A program made the translations under genes and the position numbers. The notes below the pieces were generated by a model, which saw nothing but the letters and a program-made list of their open reading frames with translations, was not told the origin of the DNA and did no database searches. This document shows, piece by piece, positions 1 to 8,964 of a DNA stretch of 64,000 bases. How positions within the stretch are numbered: the first letter of the stretch is position 1; every line of letters starts with the position of its first letter. Source of the stretch: Epilithonimonas zeae (GTDB lineage: Bacteria; Bacteroidota; Bacteroidia; Flavobacteriales; Weeksellaceae); assembly GCF_900141765.1 (NCBI RefSeq), contig NZ_FSRK01000001.1:620001-684000 (forward strand). Direction: 5' to 3'.

Positions 1-1
1 A

Positions 2-1216
2 ATCAATTTCAAAAAAATAAAGACAATAAGCGGAATTGATATTAAAGATTTTTCTGAAGTTTTTAATGTCAATAATGAAAAATCTGTTATTGTTGATGCT
101 TTGTTTGGTTATGGACTGAATCGAGAATTGTCTGATGATTTTAAAAATTTAATTGAAAAATTAAATCAAATTCCAGTTCCGAAAATTTCTATTGATATTC
201 CAACTGGACTTTATGCAGATAAGATTATTGAAGAAAATTCTATTGTTTTAAAAGCTGATTTTACTTTGACTTTTCAGTTTTACAAAAGAAGTTTTCTTCA
301 TCCTGAAACGGGGCGATTTTGTGGGAAAATTACAGTTTTAGATATTGAGTTGGATAAGGATTTTATTGATGAAGTTGAAACTGATTATTTTATAATTGAT
401 GAAAAATTAATCAGAGAAATTTACAAACCACGCGGAGATTTCAGTCACAAAGGAACTTTCGGTAAAAGTATTTTGGTTGGTGGAAGTTATGGTAAAATCG
501 GTGCGATTCTGATGTCCACTTTATCAGCTCTGAAAACTGGAAATGGGTTGACTTTTACTATTGCGCCAGAATGTGGCAATATCATTTTGCAATCTCGAAT
601 TCCGGAAGCGATGTTTATTGGTTCAGGAGAAAATTATATTGATACAATCGAAATTCAGGAAAAAGCTGTTTATGGAATTGGTCCCGGATTAGGAAAAGAA
701 GAACAAACCCAAAAAGCCTTGTTTGATTTTTTGGAATCTTATCAAAATCCTGTAATTCTCGATGCTGATGCATTGAATTTTTTAGCTGAAAATGATAAAT
801 TAAGCTTAATTCCAAAAAATGCTGTCATCACGCCACATCCTCTGGAATTTGAAAGGTTATTTGGTAAAACTGATAACTCTTTTGAGAGAATAGAATTGGC
901 AAAACAGAAAGCAAAAGAATTACAGATTTTTATCATTCTAAAAGATCATCATACGGCTGTCATTACACCAAAAAATAAAGTGTTTTATAATATCACAGGC
1001 AATTCCGGAATGGCAAAAGGTGGAAGCGGAGATGTTCTGACAGGGATTTTGACATCATTGATTTCTCAAAAATATAATATTGAAAAAGCTTGCATTTTCG
1101 GCGTTTGGCTTCACGGAAAAGCTGGTGATTTGGCTGCTGAAGAATTTTCGAAAGAAGCAATGTTACCAACCGATCTCATCAATAAAATTGGTGAAGTTTT
1201 TAAACGTCTTAATTAA
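2..1216 (+). CDS. nnr: Bifunctional NAD(P)H-hydrate epimerase/dehydratase, 5' end cut by window
   Basis: Repairs hydrated NAD(P)H: the N-terminal YjeF_N domain epimerises NAD(P)HX and the C-terminal ribokinase-like domain dehydrates the S form using ATP or ADP. The reading frame is open from base 2, so the true start lies upstream; position 101 is an internal TTG codon, not a start. Visible from the epimerase are DALFGYGLN and DIPTGL (usually DIPSGL). The dehydratase shows GTFGKSILVGGSYGK, GPGLG, LDADALN, TPHPLEFERLFG and the AKGGSGDVLTGI loop. The family is about 500 residues, so roughly 100 are missing. The stop overlaps the convergent topoisomerase stop by a few bases. Confidence 0.93.
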   Translation: MNFKKIKTISGIDIKDFSEVFNVNNEKSVIVDALFGYGLNRELSDDFKNLIEKLNQIPVPKISIDIPTGLYADKIIEENSIVLKADFTLTFQFYKRSFLHPETGRFCGKITVLDIELDKDFIDEVETDYFIIDEKLIREIYKPRGDFSHKGTFGKSILVGGSYGKIGAILMSTLSALKTGNGLTFTIAPECGNIILQSRIPEAMFIGSGENYIDTIEIQEKAVYGIGPGLGKEEQTQKALFDFLESYQNPVILDADALNFLAENDKLSLIPKNAVITPHPLEFERLFGKTDNSFERIELAKQKAKELQIFIILKDHHTAVITPKNKVFYNITGNSGMAKGGSGDVLTGILTSLISQKYNIEKACIFGVWLHGKAGDLAAEEFSKEAMLPTDLINKIGEVFKRLN

Positions 1217-2199
1217 TTCAATTTTGATTTTAACATATACAAAACACCAACTTCAGTTTCGGACAGATTTTCATTTTTCCTCAACAATTTTTTAATTTCT
1301 TTTCTGAAATATTGGATGGTATGCCCGTTTTTATAATGTTCAAAAATTCTGGGATCAATGTAAGAGTCGCGCGCAACAGAAGGTGTATTACCTAATTTTT
1401 CAGAAACGGCAACAATTGCATTTCGGATTCTTTTCTTCAATTCTTTTTGTTGTTTTTTTTCACAGATTCCCAATTCGTCCAGAATTCCGGCGGCAATCAT
1501 TGTCCCTGCCCAGGTTCTGAAATCTTTTGCAGAAAATTCCTCACCCATAATTTCTTTGATGTATTGATTCAAATCCTGACTTTCAACCGTAATAAGATTG
1601 TTGTCTTTATCATAATATTTGAAAAGTCTGTAACCTGGGAGATCTTCCAAATCGGAAATGACTTTTGTCAATTTAGCATTGATAATATGTTTTTCTTGAA
1701 ATTTTCCTGATTTTCCTTTGTATGAAAAAATCATTTCGTCACCTTCAATATTAAGATGTTTTTTGCGGATGGTTGTTAAGCCATAGCTCTGGTTTTGTTG
1801 TGTATACTTTGGACTTCCTGGTCTGAAATAAGCAGAATCTAAAAGTCTGACCATTGCCGCTAAAACCTTTTCACGGGTCATTTTTTTCTTTCTCAGATGT
1901 TGTCCAGTTACACGTCGCATATGTTCGAGATTTTCGGCAAAATGTAAAATCCTGTCAAACTTGTCCGCGTCTTTCTTAGCTCGGAATTTTGGATTGTAGA
2001 TGTATTGCTTTCTGCCTTTTTGGTCTCTCCCGATTGCCAGTACTTTTGCGCTTTTATTGGTTGTGATTTCAACATTGGTCCAAGCTGGTGGAATGACCAA
2101 CGACTTTATATATTCGATTTTTTGTGGGTCTTTTAGTTTCTCTTTATTTTTATCGAAATAAGAAAAATTTTTTCCTGTAGCTTGGCGGGTAAGTTTCAT
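1213..2199 (-). CDS. DNA topoisomerase IB (poxvirus/bacterial type)
   Basis: Relaxes supercoils by nicking one strand through a 3'-phosphotyrosyl bond, without ATP. At 328 residues it matches the small bacterial topoisomerase IB family. The active-site set is visible: Arg in GLTTIRKKH, Lys in the KGKSGK loop, Arg in DFRTWAGT, Asn271 in LGNTPSV and the catalytic Tyr280 in SYIDP, with Asn nine residues before Tyr as in the Deinococcus enzyme. It is convergent with nnr, the two stop codons overlapping, and appears monocistronic. This enzyme is patchily distributed in bacteria and is additional to gyrase and topoisomerase I. Confidence 0.93.
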   Translation of the reverse strand: MKLTRQATGKNFSYFDKNKEKLKDPQKIEYIKSLVIPPAWTNVEITTNKSAKVLAIGRDQKGRKQYIYNPKFRAKKDADKFDRILHFAENLEHMRRVTGQHLRKKKMTREKVLAAMVRLLDSAYFRPGSPKYTQQNQSYGLTTIRKKHLNIEGDEMIFSYKGKSGKFQEKHIINAKLTKVISDLEDLPGYRLFKYYDKDNNLITVESQDLNQYIKEIMGEEFSAKDFRTWAGTMIAAGILDELGICEKKQQKELKKRIRNAIVAVSEKLGNTPSVARDSYIDPRIFEHYKNGHTIQYFRKEIKKLLRKNENLSETEVGVLYMLKSKLN

Positions 2200-2370
2200 A
2201 ATTTTGATTTGATAATTTTCCTAAACAATAAAAATGCCGATTTTTCAATTTTAGAATTAGGAGGAAAGAAGTTGTAAAAATTAAGTCATAATGATGTTTT
2301 TATGATTTTATTAACAGAGGTCACAACGGCTTTTTAAACGAAAATTTCTATTTTAGCAAAAATTTTTTTG

Positions 2371-3270
2371 ATGCCAAAGACAGTTGACGATTTTAATAAA
2401 AGCAGACTGAGATCAAGTAATATTACTGTGGTCATCAGTATTTCGCTGGTTTTATTCCTTGTGGGATTATTTGGATTGATATTGATCAATGCTCAAAAAT
2501 ATTCGGATTATATCAAGGAGCAATTGGTGGTGGAAGCTTATTTTGATGAGTATTTGGATCCACGCGACTCTGCTAAAACGCTTAAATTCCAAGAGGAAAC
2601 GTTTACCACTATCAAGCAGCAGAATTATGTAAAGCAAGCTAAATATATTTCCAAGCAACAAGCTACTGTTTTGGCGAAAAAACAGTTGGGAATAGACGCT
2701 GATGCGCTTTTTGAAGAAGATATATTTCCTGCTTCTGTCGAAGTGACTTTAAAACCGGAATTTGTTGATCCTGCAAAAATTGATGGTGTTGTAACACAAC
2801 TTAAGGCGATAAAAGGCGTAAAAGATGTGGCTAATGATAATCAATTAACCATCGATGTTTATAACAATTTGAATAGAATTCTGACTTGGATTTTGGCATT
2901 TTCAATTTTATTCTTGATTGTCGCAATGGTTCTAATTAATAATTCAATCAGACTGAAAATATTCTCAAAGAGATTTATCATCAAGACCATGCAATTGGTT
3001 GGAGCTAAGAGGAGATTTATTCTGATGCCTTTTATAAAAGAAGCCTTGGTACTTGGATTAATTGGTGCATTTATAGGACTTTTAGCTTTAGGAGGTGTTT
3101 GGTATTATTTCACAAGCCAGATTGGGACACCTTTTGTTCAGGATACAAACCAATATGTTTTCTTGGTAATAATAATTTTATTAGTAGGGGTTTTTATAAC
3201 CATTGCAAGTACTATCTTTGCAACCTGGAGATTTTTACGAAGCAACGTAGATGATCTATATTACTCTTAA
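2371..3270 (+). CDS. ftsX: Cell-division protein FtsX
   Basis: Permease-like subunit of the FtsEX complex, which couples the divisome to peptidoglycan hydrolysis at the inner membrane. The 299-residue protein has an N-terminal membrane helix (about residues 17-40), a periplasmic domain of about 130 residues and three C-terminal helices, the standard FtsX layout. ATG at 2371 is preferred over a TTG one codon upstream. No ftsE is adjacent, which is common in Bacteroidetes. The next gene begins two bases after the stop, so they are probably co-transcribed, ending at the hairpin at 3602. Confidence 0.9.
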   Translation: MPKTVDDFNKSRLRSSNITVVISISLVLFLVGLFGLILINAQKYSDYIKEQLVVEAYFDEYLDPRDSAKTLKFQEETFTTIKQQNYVKQAKYISKQQATVLAKKQLGIDADALFEEDIFPASVEVTLKPEFVDPAKIDGVVTQLKAIKGVKDVANDNQLTIDVYNNLNRILTWILAFSILFLIVAMVLINNSIRLKIFSKRFIIKTMQLVGAKRRFILMPFIKEALVLGLIGAFIGLLALGGVWYYFTSQIGTPFVQDTNQYVFLVIIILLVGVFITIASTIFATWRFLRSNVDDLYYS

Positions 3271-3272
3271 CA

Positions 3273-3578
3273 ATGGCAAAAAAAATGAATAAATATTCTG
3301 CAGATCAAATAGGAAAACCTACTGAAACTGCTGAAAAAAATGCTTTTTATTTCGGAAACAAGAATTTTAAATTGATGTTAATCGGATTGGGATTGATTCT
3401 TTTAGGATTTGTTCTAATGATGGGAGCGGACGCTAATACAACACCAGACGGAAAATTTGACCCGAATTACTGGAACGAAGAGATTTTCTCTTTCAGAAGA
3501 ATCAGATTAGCGCCAATGTTGGTCATTGCAGGATTTGTGGTTCAGGTTTTTGCAATTCTGAAGAGAAACAAAGATTAA
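3273..3578 (+). CDS. DUF3098 two-helix membrane protein
   Basis: Small protein of 101 residues with two membrane helices (about residues 31-50 and 79-96), separated by a loop containing GKFDPNYWNEEIFSFRR. This matches the Bacteroidetes DUF3098 family, which is typically encoded directly after ftsX. Function unknown; the two-base gap to ftsX suggests a role near the division or envelope machinery, which is inference. The N-terminus is hydrophilic, without a signal peptide. Confidence 0.85.
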   Translation: MAKKMNKYSADQIGKPTETAEKNAFYFGNKNFKLMLIGLGLILLGFVLMMGADANTTPDGKFDPNYWNEEIFSFRRIRLAPMLVIAGFVVQVFAILKRNKD

Positions 3579-3601
3579 ACTTTAATAAGAAATACAATAA
3601 T

Positions 3602-3638
3602 AACTTTGTCTTGGTGAAACTGAGACAAAGTTTTTTTT
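3602..3638 (+). terminator. Rho-independent terminator after ftsX-DUF3098
   Basis: A 10-bp stem AACTTTGTCT/AGACAAAGTT with an 11-base loop is followed by a run of T. It separates the ftsX unit from uppP. Confidence 0.8.
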
Positions 3639-3654
3639 AATAAACAAACAAACT

Positions 3655-4473
3655 ATGGATTTGATCAAGGCAATTATCATTGCAATCATAGAAGGACTTA
3701 CCGAATATTTACCAATTTCTTCAACTGCTCATATGGGATTTGCTGCAAGCCTGATGGGATTAGAAGAAACTGAATTTCTCAAGATGTTTCAGGTTTCTAT
3801 CCAGTTCGGGGCAATACTTTCTGTGGTTGTGGCTTATGGGAAAAAATTCTTTGATTTCAGCAATCTGCAGTTTTATTACAAATTAGCTTTTGCCGTTTTG
3901 CCAGCTTTGGGAATTGGTTTTTTCTTAGATGATGTTATTGAATCTGTTCTGGGAAATCAAATCGCTATTTCATCTGTTTTGGTTTTAGGTGGAGTCGTTT
4001 TGTTGTTTGCAGATAATTGGTTCAAGAATCCAATTATTCACGACGAGAAGGAAATCACGATTAAAAAAGCAGTGGCAATAGGCTTTTGGCAATGTTTGGC
4101 AATGATGCCTGGAACGAGTAGGAGTGCAGCTTCTATTATTGGTGGGATGTCTCAGGGATTGTCCAGAAAAGCTGCAGCGGAATTTTCATTTTTCTTGGCT
4201 GTTCCCACGATGTTGGCTGTAACGCTTTACTCGGTTTTTGTAAAAACTTGGGGCAAAGAAAATGGGAATCCACAAAAAGGTTATGAGATGATTTTAGCTT
4301 CACAAGATCATATTTTGATTTTTGTAATCGGAAATATCGTTGCGTTTGTTGTTGCTTGGATTGCTATCAAATCCTTCATTGCTTTGTTGAATAAATATGG
4401 ATTCAAACCTTGGGGTTGGTATCGTATTTTTGTTGGAATTGCACTGTTGATTTATTTTTATTTCTTCAAATAA
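3655..4473 (+). CDS. uppP: Undecaprenyl-diphosphate phosphatase (BacA family)
   Basis: Dephosphorylates undecaprenyl pyrophosphate at the inner membrane to recycle the lipid carrier for peptidoglycan and polysaccharide synthesis; overproduction gives bacitracin resistance in other bacteria. The 272-residue polytopic protein carries both signatures: EGLTEYLPISSTAHM near the N-terminus and PGTSRSAASIIGGM near residue 155. Length is typical. The stop codon abuts the truB ATG with no intervening base, so the two are translationally coupled. Confidence 0.95.
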   Translation: MDLIKAIIIAIIEGLTEYLPISSTAHMGFAASLMGLEETEFLKMFQVSIQFGAILSVVVAYGKKFFDFSNLQFYYKLAFAVLPALGIGFFLDDVIESVLGNQIAISSVLVLGGVVLLFADNWFKNPIIHDEKEITIKKAVAIGFWQCLAMMPGTSRSAASIIGGMSQGLSRKAAAEFSFFLAVPTMLAVTLYSVFVKTWGKENGNPQKGYEMILASQDHILIFVIGNIVAFVVAWIAIKSFIALLNKYGFKPWGWYRIFVGIALLIYFYFFK

Positions 4474-5172
4474 ATGACAGCAGAAGAATTACAATCCGGA
4501 CAGATATTTTTATTGGACAAACCTTTGGATTGGACAAGTTTTCAGGCTGTCAATAAGCTGAAATATAAACTTAAAAATGAGTTCAAGGAATTACCTAAAA
4601 AATTCAAAATTGGTCATGCTGGAACTTTGGATCCGCGAGCGACAGGATTATTGATTATTTGTACAGGAAAATTCACAAAGAAAATTCCGGAAATCCAAGA
4701 TGCGCCGAAAGAGTATTGGACAGAAATAAAAATCGGAGTTCAAACCGAATCTTACGACACCGAGAAGCCAGAAATCCTACCAATCAATTATTCTCACATT
4801 ACCGAGAAAGATATTCATCAAGCTTTAGAAAAATTCATTGGAGAAATTGATCAGAAACCACCTGTTTTTTCAGCCTTAAAAGTTGATGGAAAAAGGGCTT
4901 ATGATCTGGCAAGAGCTGGAGCAGGAGTAGAAATGAAGTCCAGAAAAACTACGATTCATTATCTTAATAATATAGAGATTGATCTGCCTTATGTTTCTTT
5001 TATTGTAGGTTGTTCCAAAGGAACTTATATCAGAAGTTTGGCTCACGACATTGGACAAGAATTAAAGGTTGGCGCTTATTTGACACAGCTCAGAAGGACA
5101 AAAATTGGAAATTATTCAATAGAAAGTGCTACTTCTGATTATCTCGAAAACGATTTCCATTTTAATAATTAA
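4474..5172 (+). CDS. truB: tRNA pseudouridine-55 synthase TruB
   Basis: Converts U55 in the T-loop of tRNA to pseudouridine. The 232-residue protein has the TruB motif I (LDKPLDWTSF) and motif II KIGHAGTLDPRATG with catalytic Asp53, plus KGTYIRSLAHDIG near residue 187. It ends soon after the catalytic domain and lacks the C-terminal PUA domain of the 314-residue E. coli enzyme, giving the short Bacteroidetes form. Directly abuts uppP. Confidence 0.95.
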   Translation: MTAEELQSGQIFLLDKPLDWTSFQAVNKLKYKLKNEFKELPKKFKIGHAGTLDPRATGLLIICTGKFTKKIPEIQDAPKEYWTEIKIGVQTESYDTEKPEILPINYSHITEKDIHQALEKFIGEIDQKPPVFSALKVDGKRAYDLARAGAGVEMKSRKTTIHYLNNIEIDLPYVSFIVGCSKGTYIRSLAHDIGQELKVGAYLTQLRRTKIGNYSIESATSDYLENDFHFNN

Positions 5173-5302
5173 AGAATTTTATTTTACATTATTAATAATG
5201 TATTTGCTATTACTGTTGAATATAATTTATTTTATAATGTTTATTTAAAATTAATTATTAATCTTAAAGAGAAGTTAAAAACTAAATATTTGTTTAATTC
5301 TT

Positions 5303-5333
5303 TTGTTTATTCTGAAGGGAATCTCTATTTTCG
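5303..5333 (+). promoter_or_regulatory. Putative Bacteroidetes promoter of the T9SS cargo gene
   Basis: TTG at 5303-5305, a 20-bp spacer and TATTTTCG at 5326-5333 (one mismatch to TAnnTTTG). It lies 42 bp upstream of the ATG in an AT-rich 200-bp gap. Confidence 0.5.
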
Positions 5334-5375
5334 CCTTCCATTTTTTAAAACAATCGTTTAATTTAAATAAATAAT

Positions 5376-6242
5376 ATGAAAAAACTTCTATTATCTTTTA
5401 TTGCTACATCGGCAATTTTCTTTTCAGCTAACGCACAAACAAAAATCTCTTTTGAAACTTCAGAAGGTTATACTGCTGGTAATGTAGATGGTCAAAAAGA
5501 TTGGACTGCTTCAAGTTCTTATTTTAAAGTATCAAACAATAGAGCTACAGATGGAACAAGCTCTTTATATATCGAGGATGATGCGAGTGAAGAGTGGAGT
5601 AATGCTTTCACAACAATACCAAACTATAGTAAAACGGAAGTATCTGCAGATGTTTATCTTGATGGTTTTGATTCTGATTATGCAGTAGGACTATATACTG
5701 AAGATGGAGATGTAGTTGCAGATTTTTGGTTAACATACCAAAGCTGGAATTTTGTGGTCTATGATCCGGCTCAAGAAACTTATGTGGAAACTGATTTAGA
5801 ATGGGACTCTACAACTTGGTATAACTTCAAAACTGTAATTGATAAAGCAAATAACACACTTGAATATTATGTGAACGGAAATGTTATTTACTCAACAACA
5901 TTGACAGCTACAAATTTTTCATTTTTAGACCTATCTATAGAAAATTATGGTTCTGGTTTCAGTGTTGATAATATCCAAGTTAAAGATGCTACGTTAGCTG
6001 TTGCTGAAGCAGGTAAAAAAGACATCTTCAGAGTTTATCCAAATCCAACTGTAGATGTTGTGAATTTTGATGTTGCTGGAAAAATTAATTCTGTTGAAGT
6101 TTATGATGCTGCTGGTAAACTAGTTAAAACGTCTAAAAATGGAGAAAAATCATTAAACGTAGCTGAACTTAGCAAAGGTAATTATGTAGTTAAAGTACAA
6201 ACAGAAAATGCTTCTTATACTAAAAAAGTAATCAAAAAATAA
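5376..6242 (+). CDS. Secreted protein with T9SS C-terminal sorting domain
   Basis: Predicted cargo of the type IX secretion system. Residues 1-21 are a Sec signal peptide ending ANAQ. The middle (about 22-205) is rich in Asp, Thr, Tyr and Trp and looks like a jelly-roll/LamG-type beta sandwich. The C-terminal 75 residues form a T9SS type A sorting domain: VYPNPTVDVVNF, then VEVYDAAGKLVK, then GNYVVKVQTENASYTKKVIKK. Length 288. It stands alone with its own promoter and a strong terminator. Substrate unknown; a carbohydrate-binding or adhesive role is a guess from the fold. Confidence 0.85.
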   Translation: MKKLLLSFIATSAIFFSANAQTKISFETSEGYTAGNVDGQKDWTASSSYFKVSNNRATDGTSSLYIEDDASEEWSNAFTTIPNYSKTEVSADVYLDGFDSDYAVGLYTEDGDVVADFWLTYQSWNFVVYDPAQETYVETDLEWDSTTWYNFKTVIDKANNTLEYYVNGNVIYSTTLTATNFSFLDLSIENYGSGFSVDNIQVKDATLAVAEAGKKDIFRVYPNPTVDVVNFDVAGKINSVEVYDAAGKLVKTSKNGEKSLNVAELSKGNYVVKVQTENASYTKKVIKK

Positions 6243-6265
6243 ATCATTTATTTTGATGTAATCAT

Positions 6266-6295
6266 AGCCTCGCTTTTAAAGTGAGGCTTTTTTTA
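6266..6295 (+). terminator. Rho-independent terminator
   Basis: Stem AGCCTCGC/GTGAGGCT (one G-U pair) with a 7-base loop, followed by seven T. It sits directly before the rluF promoter. Confidence 0.85.
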
Positions 6296-6326
6296 TTGTG
6301 TTAAGTTTTAATAAAGCATATTTTTG
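6296..6326 (+). promoter_or_regulatory. rluF promoter; rules out the upstream start codon
   Basis: TTG at 6296-6298, a 20-bp spacer and TATTTTTG at 6319-6326, an exact TAnnTTTG match. Because the -7 element includes the TTG codon at 6324, that codon cannot be the translation start; transcription should begin near 6331-6334. Confidence 0.7.
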
Positions 6327-6344
6327 CATATAGATTTAGAAGAG

Positions 6345-7067
6345 TTGGAAAAAATTAGAATCAATAAATATTTGTCAGAAGTTGGATTTTGCTCCAGAAG
6401 AGCAGCTGATAAGCTTTTGGAAGAAGGCAGAATTACAATCAATGGTATAGTTCCAGAATTAGGGACTAAAGTTTCTGATGAAGACGAAATTTTTGTCGAT
6501 GGAAAAACCATCAAAAAAGTAGAAGAGGAGTTTGTTTATATCGCTTTCAATAAGCCTGTTGGAATCGTTTGTACAACAGATACGAAGCGTGAAAAAAATA
6601 ATATTATTGATTACATCAACCATCCAAAACGTATTTTCCCAATCGGAAGATTGGATAAACCTAGCGAAGGTCTAATTTTATTAACTTCTGATGGCGATAT
6701 CGTCAACAAAATTCTTAGGGCTAGAAACAATCACGAAAAAGAATATTACGTAAGAGTCAATAAACCAATCACGGAAAAGTTCCTTGAAAAAATGAGAAAC
6801 GGCGTTACTATTCTTGATACAGTAACTAAGAAGTGTGAAGTCGAAAAAATTGACACAATGAACTTCCGAATTGTTCTAACGCAAGGTCTCAACCGACAAA
6901 TCCGAAGAATGTGCGAACATCTGGATTATGAAGTAAAGAAACTCAAGAGAATCCGAATAATGAATATCAAACTTGATCTTCCCGTTGGAAAATGGCGCGA
7001 TTTGACAGCAGAAGAAATGAAAGAATTAAATGGATTATTAGAAGATTCCAGCAAAACGTTTGAGTGA
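6345..7067 (+). CDS. rluF: 23S rRNA pseudouridine synthase RluF, TTG start
   Basis: Modifies U2604 of 23S rRNA in the RluF subfamily. From TTG at 6345 the protein is 240 residues: S4 RNA-binding domain (about 3-50, RINKYLSEVGFCSRR), then the RsuA/RluF catalytic domain with GRLDKPSEGL and catalytic Asp104. The stretches RNNHEKEYYV, TVTKKCEV and LTQGLNRQIRRMCEHL are RluF-type rather than RluB or RluE. No ATG is available between promoter and domain start; TTG gives MEKIRINKYL, the expected N-terminus. The leader would be only about 12 nt. Confidence 0.9.
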   Translation: MEKIRINKYLSEVGFCSRRAADKLLEEGRITINGIVPELGTKVSDEDEIFVDGKTIKKVEEEFVYIAFNKPVGIVCTTDTKREKNNIIDYINHPKRIFPIGRLDKPSEGLILLTSDGDIVNKILRARNNHEKEYYVRVNKPITEKFLEKMRNGVTILDTVTKKCEVEKIDTMNFRIVLTQGLNRQIRRMCEHLDYEVKKLKRIRIMNIKLDLPVGKWRDLTAEEMKELNGLLEDSSKTFE

Positions 7068-7143
7068 TTTTTTTAAATCTGCTTAATTTCTAAAATCTGC
7101 GAGTTTTTTTTATACATAATTTTCAATTTTCAATTATCAACTA

Positions 7144-8481
7144 TCATTTATAACTAATAATATAAAGTCTCATTTTTTCCTCGTATTCTGGCTTCAATTT
7201 CAAATATTTCCAAATCTTTTTATCATCAGGATAAGAAATTCTGTAAAAGATTATTCTGTCGGCAGAATATCGGAAATAGGGATGTTTTTTCAGCCAATCT
7301 TCAGGTGCTTCGGCTAAAGAATATTTCGGAACATCTGAGTTGTCAAGCTTTGCAACATAGATTAATTTTTCGCCCAAAGCTCGGTCGATTTCATATGTTT
7401 CTAGCAGTTGGTTTTTATTGATAAAACCACCAAGTTTCTTTCTGAAAGCTAAAATTCCTGCCGCATCTTTTTCAGTAAATCCAAATTCCTGCAGTTGTTT
7501 GAAAGTGATTTGATTGAGATTAATTTTTGAAAAATCAGTTTTTTCCGCAACTGTAATTTTTTCATCAGTTTGTTTAGGTTTGTCAACAACAGAAAGCTTA
7601 ATCCAAGGTTTCATTTCCTCAAATTTTTCCGACGAAATCATAAAACATTTCTGAACATCTTCCAGTGATTTGAAAGAGCCTTTTAGAATCTTATCTCGAT
7701 ATTTCAAAATTGAAATAGCTTGTTTTTCAGAAAATCCTAATTGTTGCCATTGTTCTTGATTCAACTCATTGGGGTCAAAGTAGTGACTGATTTTCACCAC
7801 TTCTTTTTCTTTCTTTTTCTCAAATTTGTTAGCCAGATTTTCCGGCGTTTTATTAGGTAAAATCAAGAAAGGTGACATTTGGGAAAATTGCTCGTCATTA
7901 ATCATAAAACACTCTTTCAGCTTTTCTTTGCTGATGAAACTTCCGCCGAGATAATTCTTATATTTTAAAATGGCAGCCGATTGCTTCTCAGAAAAACCTA
8001 AGTTTTCCCAATCTTTTTGAGAATAAGAATCTGGGTTAAATTTCCCTTTGATATTGAGTTTCTTCTTTTCGTAAGGTTTGTAAGCAAATTCATTATTTTT
8101 AAAATCAGAATTATTTTCAGGAAGAAGAATGTAATTTTTCAGCTGTTCATACTTCTCTGGCGTAAGTGCGTAACATTTTTTGAACTGCTCCTTAGATTTG
8201 AAATTTCCGCCAACAACTTCCTTATATTTCAAAATTGTTTTGATCTGCTTTTCATTGAAACCAAGATTCTTCCACTGATTTTCGTCTAAATCATTTGGAT
8301 TAAATTCAGTCAGAATAATCTCTTCAACTTTCGGTGTAATGAAAGTGATTTGAGGCTTTTCATAATGCTGATTTTTCTTATAAATCGAAAAAGCAGTCTG
8401 CGAAAAAATAACAAGAATCCCGAAAATTGCAAGGCTGAAAATCTGCCTTTTCCGGATTTGGAAAGGTAATTTTGGATTCAT
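7144..8481 (-). CDS. Membrane-anchored protein with four helix-hairpin-helix repeats
   Basis: From ATG at 8481 (a TTG six codons upstream is less likely) the protein is 445 residues: a basic N-terminus, one membrane helix (about residues 13-32), then four ComEA-like helix-hairpin-helix units of about 75 residues. Each starts F/I-N/D-P/L-N followed by a Trp or Leu, LGF, a K-rich helix, ILKYK, GG.F and a Leu-rich helix. The last unit is the most degenerate. ComEA proteins bind DNA at the outer face of the membrane and usually carry one unit; a DNA-binding role is therefore plausible but unproven. The tail holds a conserved-looking HPYFRYSADRIIFYRI stretch. Convergent with rluF. Confidence 0.75.
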   Translation of the reverse strand: MNPKLPFQIRKRQIFSLAIFGILVIFSQTAFSIYKKNQHYEKPQITFITPKVEEIILTEFNPNDLDENQWKNLGFNEKQIKTILKYKEVVGGNFKSKEQFKKCYALTPEKYEQLKNYILLPENNSDFKNNEFAYKPYEKKKLNIKGKFNPDSYSQKDWENLGFSEKQSAAILKYKNYLGGSFISKEKLKECFMINDEQFSQMSPFLILPNKTPENLANKFEKKKEKEVVKISHYFDPNELNQEQWQQLGFSEKQAISILKYRDKILKGSFKSLEDVQKCFMISSEKFEEMKPWIKLSVVDKPKQTDEKITVAEKTDFSKINLNQITFKQLQEFGFTEKDAAGILAFRKKLGGFINKNQLLETYEIDRALGEKLIYVAKLDNSDVPKYSLAEAPEDWLKKHPYFRYSADRIIFYRISYPDDKKIWKYLKLKPEYEEKMRLYIISYK

Positions 8482-8551
8482 CTTTTGTGTTTTAACCAAA
8501 GTTAAATAAAAAATGAATCGAAAAATTAATAGTTGGAAAAAATAATTTTAT

Positions 8552-8884
8552 TTAATCGTTCAAAGAGTTTTTTAACTTCAAAAGTTCCGCTTTGATAAAT
8601 TCCAATCTGTCAATAATCGTGATGGTTTCAGAGATTTTTGTATTGGTTGTCAATGCAACTCTTGCGCCGTCCAGCGTATAACCTTTTTCTTTTACGAGAT
8701 GATAAATAATCTTCAAATTCTCGATGTCAGAAGGTGTAAAATAGCGGTTTCCTTTCTTGTTTTTCTTAGGTTTGATGATAGGGAATTCCTGTTCCCAATA
8801 GCGAATTAGGGACGTGTTTACATCAAAAGCCTTGGCAACTTCGCCAATAGAATAGTAGAGTTTGTCCGGAAGATTGAGTTTCAT
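8552..8884 (-). CDS. MerR-family transcriptional regulator
   Basis: A 110-residue protein from ATG at 8884 (a TTG seven codons upstream is possible). Residues 9-76 are a MerR winged helix: YYSIGEVAKAFDVN, SLIRYWEQEFP, KKGNRYFTPSDIENL. The rest is a short helix for dimerisation without the Cys residues of metal-sensing members. It resembles the small MerR proteins conserved across Flavobacteriia. It is divergent from the lipoprotein gene at 8965, with only 80 bp between the starts, so it may control that promoter; this is inference. Confidence 0.88.
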   Translation of the reverse strand: MKLNLPDKLYYSIGEVAKAFDVNTSLIRYWEQEFPIIKPKKNKKGNRYFTPSDIENLKIIYHLVKEKGYTLDGARVALTTNTKISETITIIDRLEFIKAELLKLKNSLND

Positions 8885-8964
8885 TGATAAAAATCGAATT
8901 CTCAAAGATAATTATTTTTAATTCTTTTAAGCAAATTGTAACTTGCGACTTTATTATTTATGCT

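Noticed and set aside
615-936. Reverse-strand ORFs of about 65 codons inside nnr
   Set aside because: They overlap a clear conserved gene on the other strand and show no recognisable domain.
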